Positions 43,081 to 51,719 of a DNA stretch of 64,000 nt are shown piece by piece. Source of the DNA: Burkholderia sp. SRS-W-2-2016 (GTDB lineage Bacteria; Pseudomonadota; Gammaproteobacteria; Burkholderiales; Burkholderiaceae). Made by a program: the position numbers and the translations under genes. The notes under the pieces are model-generated. The model was not told the origin of the DNA and searched no databases. It saw only the letters and a program-made list of their open reading frames with translations. The stretch covers positions 1 to 64,000 of the forward strand of contig NZ_MSDV01000034.1 in NCBI RefSeq assembly GCF_001931485.1, written 5' to 3'. Within the stretch, counting starts at the first letter, position 1. Every line of letters begins with the position of its first letter.

Positions 43081-44796
43081 ATGTCTGAAGGACAAAAGCC
43101 GCAACGCCCATTGCGCAGCAATTTCCCGCGCGGTTCCTACCTCGGCGCGGTGCGTGCCGCCCAGTGGCGCAATCTCGGCATCAGCGAGGAAGACCTGACC
43201 AAACCGAAGATCGCGATCGTCAATTCGTCCTCCGAGCTCGCAACCTGCTTCAGCCACCTCGACGGCATCGCCGCCCAACTGAAGGACGCGATCCGCGCAG
43301 CGGGCGCGCTGCCCTTCGAAATCCGTACCGCGGCGCCGAGCGATTTCATCACCGGCGCGGGTGCGCGCGGCGCGTACATGCTGGCGGCGCGCGATCTCAT
43401 CACGAACGACATCGAAGTTGCTGTCGAAGGCGCGCAGCTTGACGCAATGGTGTGCCTCGTATCGTGCGACAAGACGATCCCGGGCCAACTGATGGCCGCG
43501 GCCCGCCTGAACGTGCCGACCATTGTGGTGGCCTGCGGCTACCAGCCGAGCGGCGAATACAAGGGCGAGCACGTCGACATCGAAGATGTATTTGTCGGCG
43601 CGATGCATACGCTCACCGGCAAGCTGCCTGTAGAGGACCTGATCGGCATGAGCCAGAACGCCATTCGCGGCCCTGGTGTCTGCTCGGGTCTCGGAACGGC
43701 CAATTCGATGCATATCGTCTGCGAGGCATTGGGCATGGCCCTGCCGGGTAGCACGCCGGTTGCGGCCAACAGCGAAAAAATGTTCAACCATGTGCGTGAA
43801 GCCGGCGCACGCATCGTTCAGATGGTTCTCGATGACCAGCGTCCGCGCGACATTCTCACGCCGGGCGCATTCGCCAACGCGGTGAAGGCGGTTCTCGCGG
43901 TCGGCGGCTCGATCAACTCCGTCAAGCACCTTCAGGCGGTCGCGACGGAAGGCCAGATCGACGTCGACATTTACAAGCTGTTCGAAGATTTCGCCGATCA
44001 AACGCCGGTCATCACCGGTGTTCGTCCGGTCGGCTCGCACACCATCGAGCAACTGGAAGCGGCCGGCGGCGCGCGCGGCGTGATGAAGCGCCTCGAATCC
44101 TTGCTGGACACGAGCGCAATGACGGTGACGGGCAAAACCGTGGCTGAAAATCTCGCTGACGTGACGATTGCCGACGCCGACGTCATCCGTCCCGTCGATA
44201 AGCCGTTTGCCGATAGCGCGGCGATTATCCTGGTGCGAGGCAACCTCGCGCCGCAAACCGGCATCGTCAAGTTCGGCATATCGCCGACCAAGGCTCGCCT
44301 CTTCAAGGGCGAAGCGATCTGCTTCTGGACTTCCGATGAAGCTATCGCGGCAATCAAGGACGGTCGCGTGAAGCCCGGCAACGTGGTCGTCATGCGGGGC
44401 GCCGGTGCCTGCGGTGGTCCGGCAATGGGCGGCGGTGCGTCTCGTGTCGTGTTCGCCATCGACGGTGCGGGCCTCGGTGAAGAAGTCGCGATGCTCACCG
44501 ACGGTCACCTTTCAGGCCTCGTGTGCAAGGGTCTCGTGGTCGCGGAAGTCTCGCCGGAAGCGGCAACGGGCGGGCCGCTGGCCCTCGTGGAAGATGGCGA
44601 CCTGATCGACATCGACCTCGATCGCCGCGTGTGCGACCTGCTCGTTGATGAGGCCGTGCTGGAACAGCGCCGCGCCGAGTGGAAAAAGCCCGCGCCGGTC
44701 AACGACACGGGCTGGCTGAAGGTTTACCGCGCTACGGTCAGCGACACGCCGCAAGGCGTCGTCCTCAACGCATCGCGTACGCAAAAGGGGCGCTGA
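43081..44796 (+). CDS. IlvD/Edd-family dehydratase
   Basis: 571 residues, ATG 43081 behind AAAGGAGTGAGACACC. Fe-S cluster cysteines are conserved as Cys56 (SSELATCFSHLDG), Cys129 (VSCDKTIPGQLMAA) and Cys201 (RGPGVCSGLGTANSM). Further motifs: LRAPLRSNFPRGSY-like start, VRPVGSHTIEQLEAAGG, VVMRGAGACGGPAMGGGASR and MLTDGHLSGLVCKG. The family removes water from 2,3-dihydroxy acids (branched-chain precursors, 6-phosphogluconate, sugar acids). Located first in a catabolic operon, it is more likely a catabolic acid dehydratase than ilvD, whose product would be needed constitutively. Substrate unknown. Confidence 0.9.
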   Translation: MSEGQKPQRPLRSNFPRGSYLGAVRAAQWRNLGISEEDLTKPKIAIVNSSSELATCFSHLDGIAAQLKDAIRAAGALPFEIRTAAPSDFITGAGARGAYMLAARDLITNDIEVAVEGAQLDAMVCLVSCDKTIPGQLMAAARLNVPTIVVACGYQPSGEYKGEHVDIEDVFVGAMHTLTGKLPVEDLIGMSQNAIRGPGVCSGLGTANSMHIVCEALGMALPGSTPVAANSEKMFNHVREAGARIVQMVLDDQRPRDILTPGAFANAVKAVLAVGGSINSVKHLQAVATEGQIDVDIYKLFEDFADQTPVITGVRPVGSHTIEQLEAAGGARGVMKRLESLLDTSAMTVTGKTVAENLADVTIADADVIRPVDKPFADSAAIILVRGNLAPQTGIVKFGISPTKARLFKGEAICFWTSDEAIAAIKDGRVKPGNVVVMRGAGACGGPAMGGGASRVVFAIDGAGLGEEVAMLTDGHLSGLVCKGLVVAEVSPEAATGGPLALVEDGDLIDIDLDRRVCDLLVDEAVLEQRRAEWKKPAPVNDTGWLKVYRATVSDTPQGVVLNASRTQKGR

Positions 44797-44797
44797 C

Positions 44798-46162
44798 ATG
44801 AACCGCTCATCCGTAGTCGATATTGGTACGGTGATTGAGCGGGAGCAAACGCGCAGTTTCGGCGCTCTGCTCATTATTGCCATGGCTGTGGTGATGATGA
44901 CCGAAGGCTATGACCTTGCCGCGATGGCTTTCGCGGCCCCCGCACTCGCTCGCGCCTGGCATCTGGATCACGGCGTGCTTGGGCCCGTGTTCAGCGCGTT
45001 TGTGTTCGGGACGATGATCGGCGCATTTGTCCTCGGTTATCTCGGTGACGTGCTCGGTCGCAAACGCGTGATCATCCTCGGCAGCCTCGTGCTCGCGGTG
45101 TTCACCCTCGCGGCATCGCAAGCCACGGATCTGACTGAGCTGTTGTGGCTACGATTCCTTGGGGGCCTCGGTATCGGCGGTGTGGTGCCCAATGCGATTG
45201 CCTACATGACCGATTTCGCACCGAAGCGTCAACGTGCAACGTGGGTCACGCTGATGTACTGCGGTTATATGGTGGGTACCAGCCTGGGCGGCATCATTGC
45301 AGCGCAATTCATTCCGGCGTATGGCTGGCAAGTCGTGTTCATGATCGGCGGTATCGCACCGATACTCGCTTCGATCATGATGGCGCTCGTCGTCCCCGAG
45401 TCGATCCGGTTCCTTACGCTCAAGGGTCGCCACGCAGAGGTGGCGAAAATTATTGCGCGTAGCGCGCCGGGCGTTTCGCTCACGCCGGACACGAAATTCG
45501 CGATCGCGGAAGAACCGCTTGAATCAGGGGCGTTTTCAGAATTGTTCGCGGGTCCGCTGCGCGCGATTACCCCGATTCTGTGGCTCGTGTATATCGCCAA
45601 TTCTTTCGCGCTGTTCTTTATGAGCAGCTGGTTGCCGGTGCTGATCGAACGTATTGGTCTTTCCCCGCACGACGCTGCCCTCGTTACCACGATGTTCCAG
45701 ATTGGCGGCGCGGTCGGCGGCCTCGCGCTGATGCGTTTCGTCGACACGCGCGGCGCGATCGTCATCACCGTGTTGCCGATCATTGGCATTCCGGTTGTCG
45801 CGTTGATCGGCACGGGTCTGCCGGTACCGCTGCTGTGGTGTTTCGCATTCCTGTCTGGTTTCACCGTGGTCGGCACGCAGTCGGGTTTGAATGCGGTCGC
45901 ATCGCTGATTTACCCCACTGCCCTTCGCGCAAAGGGAACGGGGACCGCGGTCAGTATCCAGAAGATCGGTGCAATCGCGGGCCCGCTCATTGGCGGCGTG
46001 CTGATTTCCGCGCATGTTCCCATTGCACAGGTTTTCTATTGGGTTGCAGTGCCGGTTGCAATCGTCGCTGCCCTCGCATTTATTCTGGGTCTGTTGCAGC
46101 GCAGCCGTGAACGCGCCACGCCTGAGCCAATCTCTGAGAAAGGAATGAACCATGCCGTTTAA
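44798..46162 (+). CDS. MFS transporter, AAHS type (first of two in the AcnX operon)
   Basis: 454 residues beginning one base after the dehydratase stop. AAHS features: MMTEGYDLAAMAFAAPAL, DVLGRKRVIILG, RFLGGLGIGGVVPNAIAYMTDFAPKRQRATWVTLMYCGY, and in the second half GTQSGLNAVASLIYPTALRAKGTGTAVSIQKIGAIAGPLIGG. It imports a carboxylic acid with protons. It is similar along its length to the second transporter at 50265-51635. Its 3' end overlaps the dioxygenase gene by 11 bases. Confidence 0.9.
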   Translation: MNRSSVVDIGTVIEREQTRSFGALLIIAMAVVMMTEGYDLAAMAFAAPALARAWHLDHGVLGPVFSAFVFGTMIGAFVLGYLGDVLGRKRVIILGSLVLAVFTLAASQATDLTELLWLRFLGGLGIGGVVPNAIAYMTDFAPKRQRATWVTLMYCGYMVGTSLGGIIAAQFIPAYGWQVVFMIGGIAPILASIMMALVVPESIRFLTLKGRHAEVAKIIARSAPGVSLTPDTKFAIAEEPLESGAFSELFAGPLRAITPILWLVYIANSFALFFMSSWLPVLIERIGLSPHDAALVTTMFQIGGAVGGLALMRFVDTRGAIVITVLPIIGIPVVALIGTGLPVPLLWCFAFLSGFTVVGTQSGLNAVASLIYPTALRAKGTGTAVSIQKIGAIAGPLIGGVLISAHVPIAQVFYWVAVPVAIVAALAFILGLLQRSRERATPEPISEKGMNHAV

Positions 46163-47051
46163 CGTGACGCCCCTCGATTCAGCGCGTCCTGATTTTGCTG
46201 GCCTCGCAACCGGCATTGACCTGACTGCGCCTGTCAACGAAGCGCTCGCATCCGAGATCGACGATGCGATGAATCAATACGGCGTTCTGGTGTTCCGCGG
46301 ACAACCGCTGACGCAGGATCAACAGCTTGACTTTGCGCGCGGCCTCGGTCCGCTCGATGTCGGCTTCAAACGCGTGGCTTCGCCCCATGCGCGATTGAAA
46401 TATCAGGAACTCGCGGATATTTCGAACCTGAACGAAGAAGGCGAAATCGCGGACCGCAATCACCGTCGTATCGTCGGCAATCTCGCGAACCAGCTCTGGC
46501 ATAGCGATAGCTCATTCCAGAAGCCGTCCGCGCGCTACTCGATGCTGCACTGCGTGGTCCCCGCAGCGAAGGGGGGCGAAACGGAATTCGCCGATATGCG
46601 CGCGGCGTACGACGCACTCGAAGACGACCGCAAAGCCGAACTCGACGGTCTGGAAGTCGAGCACTACGCGCTGCACTCGCGCTTCTTCCTCGGCGATACG
46701 GCATACGACGAATCCCAGCGCGCCGCTCTTCCGCCAGTGCAATGGCCCATCGTGCGCGAGCACGCGGGTTCGCATCGCAAGCATCTGTACATCGGCGCAC
46801 ACGCAACGCATGTTCCGGGTCGCACCGTTGCCGAGGGACGCATGATGCTGGTCGACCTGCTGGAGCACGCCACGCAGCGCCAGTTCGTCTACAGGCATTC
46901 GTGGCAAGCCGGTGACCTCGTGATCTGGGATAACCGCTGCACGCTGCATCGCGGCCGTCACTACGATTTGTCGCAGCACCGCGAACTGCGCCGCGCGACG
47001 ACCATGGATATGGATCGCACGCCCGCTACGGCCGAACACGGAGCGATTTAA
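46152..47051 (+). CDS. TauD/TfdA-family Fe(II)/2-oxoglutarate dioxygenase
   Basis: 299 residues. Iron ligands are His117 and Asp119 (LWHSDSSF) and His266 (NRCTLHRGRH); a 2-oxoglutarate-binding Arg follows in HRELRRATTMD. The spacing is close to that of TfdA (2,4-D dioxygenase), as is the length. These enzymes hydroxylate next to a heteroatom and so cleave ethers or sulfonates, or hydroxylate acids. In this operon it may open the route by making a hydroxylated acid for the dehydratases. It overlaps the transporter gene and abuts the AcnX gene with no spacer. Confidence 0.9.
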   Translation: MPFNVTPLDSARPDFAGLATGIDLTAPVNEALASEIDDAMNQYGVLVFRGQPLTQDQQLDFARGLGPLDVGFKRVASPHARLKYQELADISNLNEEGEIADRNHRRIVGNLANQLWHSDSSFQKPSARYSMLHCVVPAAKGGETEFADMRAAYDALEDDRKAELDGLEVEHYALHSRFFLGDTAYDESQRAALPPVQWPIVREHAGSHRKHLYIGAHATHVPGRTVAEGRMMLVDLLEHATQRQFVYRHSWQAGDLVIWDNRCTLHRGRHYDLSQHRELRRATTMDMDRTPATAEHGAI

Positions 47052-48338
47052 ATGCGCCTGAATGACGATGAACGCGCGATGCTGGACGGCCGCGATGGTG
47101 AGGCCGCTCAGGCAGCAATGGATCTACTGGTGCGCTACGGCGAGGCGCTCGGCGCTGAACGTCTCGTCGACACGAATAACGTGTGTGGGACCGTCGGCGC
47201 GACGATGCCGTTCCTGCGCGACTACGCACTGAAGGAAAGCGGCATGGATTCCGTCTTTTCGGAATTCAGCCTCGATACGCCGAACAGGATCGACATTCCG
47301 AAGGTCAAGGTATTCAGCACGCACCTGCAACAGGGGCTGGATCCCGAAAACGCCCATCTTCAAGGCATTGATGAGCAAGTCGTCAAGGTCTACAAAATGG
47401 GCGAGGAGTACAAGGCCAAACTCGGTATTCAGCCCATGAATACGTGTGCGCCCTACCTCACCGGCAACGTGCCGGTGCGCGGCGAACACTGCGCGTGGAT
47501 GGAATCGTCGGCCGTTATTTATATCAACGCCGTACTCGGGGCGCGCACGAATGCCGAAGGACGTGAAAGCACCGGCGCCGCGATGCTCACGGGCAAGATT
47601 CCTTACTGGGGTCTTCACCTCGAAGAAAACCGCGCCGGCACGCATCTGATCGAACTCGATATCGAGATCAAGACGGTGCAGGATTGGGGGCTGCTCGGCT
47701 ACTACATCGGTGAAGCCGTGCAGGACCAGATTCCTGTCATTGATGGCCTGAGAGGCGGCGCGAACCTTCCGAAACTGAAACATTTCGGTGCCGCCGCCGC
47801 ATCCTCCGGCGGCGTCGAGATGTATCACATCGTCGGTCAAACGCCTGAAGCTCACACACGCGAACAGGCGTTCCGGGGCCGCAAGCCGGTCGAAGTGATT
47901 CGTTACGGCGCAGCGGAGCGTCGTCTTGCGTACGAGCGCGTGAACACGACTGCGCGCGAATCGAAAGTCGATTTCGTGATGCTCGGTTGTCCGCACTATT
48001 CCATCGAACAGATTTGGGAAGTCTGCGAACTGCTCGAAAGCCGCAAGGTGAACGCAAATAGCGCGCTGTGGATTTTCACGGCTCGTGCAACGCGTCAACT
48101 CGCTGACCAGGCCGGCTACACGGAACGTCTGAAAAACGCGGGTGCCGTGCTAATGACGGACACCTGCTCGGCAATCGGTCGAGTCATGCCCAAGGGCGCG
48201 CGCGTGGTTGCGCTGGATTCCGCCAAGCAGGCGCACTACCTGCCCGCAATTATGGGCGTCGAAGCATGGTTCGGCACGACGGCTGAATGTGTGGACGCCG
48301 CAGTCACCGGGCAATGGCAAGGAGGGCTCAAAGCATGA
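47052..48338 (+). CDS. Aconitase X large (catalytic) subunit
   Basis: 428 residues, ATG directly after the dioxygenase stop. It is the AcnX catalytic domain: ERLVDTNNVCGTVGATMPFL, NTCAPYLTGNVPVRGEHCAWMESSAVIYINAVLGARTNAEG, GRESTGAAMLTGKIPYWGLH, VMLGCPHYSIEQIW, MTDTCSAIGRVMPKGA. Cys132, Cys313 and Cys372 are candidate Fe-S ligands. Known AcnX enzymes are cis-3-hydroxy-L-proline dehydratases in bacteria and mevalonate 5-phosphate dehydratase in archaea. No pyrroline-carboxylate reductase or other hydroxyproline gene is nearby, so neither substrate is supported here. The stop overlaps the small-subunit start. Confidence 0.9.
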   Translation: MRLNDDERAMLDGRDGEAAQAAMDLLVRYGEALGAERLVDTNNVCGTVGATMPFLRDYALKESGMDSVFSEFSLDTPNRIDIPKVKVFSTHLQQGLDPENAHLQGIDEQVVKVYKMGEEYKAKLGIQPMNTCAPYLTGNVPVRGEHCAWMESSAVIYINAVLGARTNAEGRESTGAAMLTGKIPYWGLHLEENRAGTHLIELDIEIKTVQDWGLLGYYIGEAVQDQIPVIDGLRGGANLPKLKHFGAAAASSGGVEMYHIVGQTPEAHTREQAFRGRKPVEVIRYGAAERRLAYERVNTTARESKVDFVMLGCPHYSIEQIWEVCELLESRKVNANSALWIFTARATRQLADQAGYTERLKNAGAVLMTDTCSAIGRVMPKGARVVALDSAKQAHYLPAIMGVEAWFGTTAECVDAAVTGQWQGGLKA

Positions 48339-48787
48339 GCGAGCGGACAGTTGAAGCGGCTGACGAAGTCACGATCGTTCTGCACGGCCGCAAAGTGGTG
48401 GGTGGCGTGGTTGAAGGTGAAGCACTCGTGACGCATGAACAGATTTCGGGTTGGGGGGGTATCGATCCGCGTACCGGCAGCGTCATCGAAACACGCCACG
48501 AACTGCGCGGCCAAAGCTTCGCGGGCAAGGTGCTCGTGTTTCCGGGTGCAAAGGGGTCGTCGGGTTGGTCGAGTCAATTCCATATCGCGCGCCTCATGGG
48601 TACTGCCCCGGCTGCGATGTTGTTCAACCAGATGACGACCAAGATTGCATTAGGTGCCGTGGTCACGCATTCACCGTCCATTACCGATTTCGACATCGAT
48701 CCGCTCGACGTGATCGAAACGGGCGATTGGGTAAAGGTGGATGCGGATCGGGGCATTGTTGAAGTGACCCGGCGCAGGCGGGATTAG
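48335..48787 (+). CDS. Aconitase X small (swivelling, DUF126) subunit
   Basis: 150 residues from ATG 48335 (ATGA overlap), with AAGGAGGG upstream. The DUF126 swivelling-domain pattern is GRKVVGGVVEGEALVTHEQISGWGGIDPRTGSVIETRHELRGQSFAGKVLVFPGAKGSSGWSSQFHIARLMGTAPAAMLFNQMTTKIALGAVV; the GSSGWS loop contributes the active-site Ser. Large and small subunits are separate here, as in type II AcnX, not fused. Confidence 0.9.
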   Translation: MSERTVEAADEVTIVLHGRKVVGGVVEGEALVTHEQISGWGGIDPRTGSVIETRHELRGQSFAGKVLVFPGAKGSSGWSSQFHIARLMGTAPAAMLFNQMTTKIALGAVVTHSPSITDFDIDPLDVIETGDWVKVDADRGIVEVTRRRRD

Positions 48788-48857
48788 ACGCGAGAGTTAA
48801 AACGGGATTGAATGCGGCGGGGGTTTCTCCCGCGCATGCCAGATTTTATGGAGAAGT

Positions 48858-50162
48858 ATGGTGGCACGAGAAACCAACATTGTTCAACGCAACCAAAAGT
48901 CGAAAAGCTGGCAACTGCAAGCTGACATTTGTATCGTAGGCGCGGGAATTTCCGGCATTTCCGCAGCGCTCGAAGCAGCCAGACTCGGCCGCAAAGTCGT
49001 ACTCGTCGACAGCCTCCCGGCGCTCGGCGGTCAGGCTGTCAATTCGGTTATCGGTACGTTCTGCGGTCTTTTTTCCAATGGTCCGAAGCGCTTCCAGGTA
49101 ACGCACGGTATTGCCGATGAGATTCTGAAGGACCTCGGCGCGCAAGGCGCGCTGACTTACAAGGAAGGCCCGCTCACGACCGTTGTTCTGTATGACGAAG
49201 TCGCACTCGCCCGCTGGATCGACAGGCAGATTCTCGCGTCGGGCGTGACGCTCGTGCTCGGCGCGGTACTGCGTGAGGTGAAGCGCGAGGGCTCGCGCGT
49301 ACAGGAACTCGAAGTCGCAACGCGCTACGGCGACGTTCGCGTTGCAGCGAATGGTTTCGTTGACGCCAGCGGCGACGCCGCCCTCACCTACCTCGCGGGT
49401 TTCGATTGCCAGGAGCCAGTCACGCACGTCCAGGGTACGCAGATGTTCGTGGTCGAAGGACTGGACGAAACGAACCTGCCGACCTACCCGGAATTCCGTG
49501 AACGTGTCGAAGCGCGTGCCCACGTCTATGGCCTTAAACGCAAAGACGGTCTCATGTTCTACCTGCGCGGCACTGGGGTCGCCATGGCGAACATGACGCA
49601 CATCGAAACGCCGCTTGACCCGATTGAAGCGTCGCGTATCGCCCTGTCGGGCCGCGATCAGGCCGATGTTGCATATGAATTCCTGAAAGGCGAATACCCG
49701 GAAATCTACAAGAACTCCCGTATCCGTGCGTACGCACTGCCGGGTATCCGTCAAACGCGCTGGATCGTCGGCGAGCAACAACTGACTTCCGATGACGTCA
49801 TCAGGGCCGTCAAATTCGACGATGCCGTGACGCGTACTTCCTGGCCGATCGAACTGCACGACCGCGCCGATGGTTACGTGTGGGAGCCGTTCGGCGATGA
49901 TCACCTGCATACGGTCCCGTTCGGCAGCCTGGTTGTCAAAGGTGCGGAAAATCTGCTCGCCGCCGGTCGCTGTATCGACGCGGATGCGACGGCGTTGTCG
50001 AGCGTTCGTGTGATGGGTCCGTGTATCGCAATGGGCGCGGCTGTAGCGCACGCCTTCGATCTCGCGGACGGCAAGGCCATTTCGACGGTGGATCGCAAGG
50101 CGCTGCGCGAACGCCTGTTCGACAACGTGGATCGCATTAATCCCCCGCATTTGAAGGATTAG
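48858..50162 (+). CDS. FAD-dependent oxidoreductase (FAD_oxidored family)
   Basis: 434 residues, start behind TATGGAGAAGT. The FAD site is ICIVGAGISGISAALEAARLGRKVVLVDSLPALGGQAVNSVIGTFCGLF near residue 24, and the C-terminal FAD segment is AAGRCIDADATALSSVRVMGPCIAMGAAVAHAFDLADG. The family (PF12831-like) includes poorly characterised oxidases and dehydrogenases of acids and hydroxy acids. It probably oxidises the operon's substrate or an intermediate. It is 70 bp after the small AcnX subunit and 102 bp before the second transporter. Confidence 0.85.
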   Translation: MVARETNIVQRNQKSKSWQLQADICIVGAGISGISAALEAARLGRKVVLVDSLPALGGQAVNSVIGTFCGLFSNGPKRFQVTHGIADEILKDLGAQGALTYKEGPLTTVVLYDEVALARWIDRQILASGVTLVLGAVLREVKREGSRVQELEVATRYGDVRVAANGFVDASGDAALTYLAGFDCQEPVTHVQGTQMFVVEGLDETNLPTYPEFRERVEARAHVYGLKRKDGLMFYLRGTGVAMANMTHIETPLDPIEASRIALSGRDQADVAYEFLKGEYPEIYKNSRIRAYALPGIRQTRWIVGEQQLTSDDVIRAVKFDDAVTRTSWPIELHDRADGYVWEPFGDDHLHTVPFGSLVVKGAENLLAAGRCIDADATALSSVRVMGPCIAMGAAVAHAFDLADGKAISTVDRKALRERLFDNVDRINPPHLKD

Positions 50163-50264
50163 AGCTGCAAAGAGCCGATGACTCCGAGTCGCCGGCATGA
50201 AGAAACACCGCGCAGCGTACTGGAGATGTCTGGTATCTGACGCGGTGTTCAAACGGAGGAGACA

Positions 50265-51635
50265 ATGACTCAAGCATCAAATGCTGGGCGCACGATCGAC
50301 GTGTCGCGTCTCATCGAAGAGCAAAAGGTCGGTTGGTTCGCAGTTATCGTGATCTTCACGGCATGGCTCATCATGCTCACGGATGGTTACGAACTCGGCG
50401 CACTCGCCTACGCCGCACCTTCGCTCATCAAGTCATGGGGTATTCAACGAAGCGCACTGGGTCCGGTATTCGGCGCGAACATCTTCGGCATCATGGTGGG
50501 TTCGATCCTGTTCGGCTGGATCGGCGACAAGATCGGCCGCAAGCGTGCCATTTTGTTCGGCGCGGTGTTTTACGGTCTTGTCACGCTTTCGACCGCATGG
50601 GCCACCACGATTGACCATCTTCTGTGGCTGCGATTTACCGCGGGCATCGGCATTGGCGGTGCGGTGCCCAATGCGTTCGTGCTCGTGTCGGAGTTTGCCC
50701 CGAAACGGCTGCGCGCCACCTGGGTGACGACGATGTTCACCGGCTATACGCTGGGTGCGGGTTTCGGCGGCGGTGTTGCTGTCTGGCTCGTGCCTAGATT
50801 CGGTTGGACCGCCGTATTCGTGGTTGGAGGCCTCGCACCGATCATCGCGGCGTGCATCCTGTCCTTCGTCATGCACGAATCGCTTCGCTATCGGGTACTT
50901 AACAACTGGCCGCAAGCGGGTATCAGAAAAACGCTCAAGCGCCTTGCGCCCGGTCTGTCGGTTCCCGCCGATGCGAAGTTCATCGTCAGCGATGAACGCA
51001 GCGTGACGAGGTTCAAGGTAAGCATGCTGTTCCAGGGCAACCTGCTCCAGATCACCACGACCCTTTGGCTCGCCTACATCGCGAATTCGATGGCGCTGTT
51101 TTTCCTGCAGAACTGGCTCCCCGTCCTGATCGAGGCAACCGGTATCGACGCGCACCATGCCGCGCTGATCTCCACGCTGTTCTCTGTCGGTGGTACGGCA
51201 GGTAGTCTGGTGCTGATGCGTTTTATCGATACGCACGGTGTCAAGCTCGTTACGATCCTTCCGCTTATCGGCTTCCCGCTCGTTGCGGCACTCGGCATGG
51301 GCTTCGGTGCAGGTGCGCTGACCGCAATTGTATTCGCTGTGGGCTTCTGCGTGTCCGGCACGCAATCGGGCTTGAATGCCGTGGGATCGATGGTCTACCC
51401 CACCAGCTTTCGCGCGAAGGGGACGGGTACAGCAATCGGTATCGCGAAGATCGGTTCGATTTCCGGCCCGATGATTGGTGGCGCGTTGCTGGCCGATCAT
51501 CTTCCTGTCGCGCAATTGTTCCAGTTCGCGGCGATCCCGGTCGCGGCGGCCGCCGCGCTGATTTTTATTCTCGGACGCGCGTACCGTGGCTCAGATGACA
51601 TTTCCGAAGAAGTCGTAGTGGAAGCTGCTCATTAA
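50265..51635 (+). CDS. MFS transporter, AAHS type (second of two in the AcnX operon)
   Basis: 456 residues, ATG behind CGGAGGAGACA. AAHS motifs: MLTDGYELGALAYAAPSLIKSWGI, DKIGRKRAILFG, RFTAGIGIGGAVPNAFVLVSEFAPKRLRATWVTTMFTGYTLG and GTQSGLNAVGSMVYPTSFRAKGTGTAIGIAKIGSISGPMIGG. It aligns with the first transporter through the whole second half. Two such carriers in a single operon suggest two related substrates, or import and export. Confidence 0.9.
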   Translation: MTQASNAGRTIDVSRLIEEQKVGWFAVIVIFTAWLIMLTDGYELGALAYAAPSLIKSWGIQRSALGPVFGANIFGIMVGSILFGWIGDKIGRKRAILFGAVFYGLVTLSTAWATTIDHLLWLRFTAGIGIGGAVPNAFVLVSEFAPKRLRATWVTTMFTGYTLGAGFGGGVAVWLVPRFGWTAVFVVGGLAPIIAACILSFVMHESLRYRVLNNWPQAGIRKTLKRLAPGLSVPADAKFIVSDERSVTRFKVSMLFQGNLLQITTTLWLAYIANSMALFFLQNWLPVLIEATGIDAHHAALISTLFSVGGTAGSLVLMRFIDTHGVKLVTILPLIGFPLVAALGMGFGAGALTAIVFAVGFCVSGTQSGLNAVGSMVYPTSFRAKGTGTAIGIAKIGSISGPMIGGALLADHLPVAQLFQFAAIPVAAAAALIFILGRAYRGSDDISEEVVVEAAH

Positions 51636-51719
51636 CGCTCTTTTTGCAGCTTCTGTTATTTAGTTTTACTAATTCAAAATCAATTAAATAAAACAACTAT
51701 TCCATCTGGAGGAAAGACA

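Noticed and set aside
42856..44508. 550-codon minus-strand frame opposite the IlvD/Edd gene
   Set aside because: Antisense shadow; it overlaps both the LysR gene and the Fe-S dehydratase and has no recognisable domain.
48846..50273. 475-codon minus-strand frame opposite the FAD oxidoreductase
   Set aside because: Shadow of a clear FAD enzyme with an intact nucleotide-binding motif on the plus strand.
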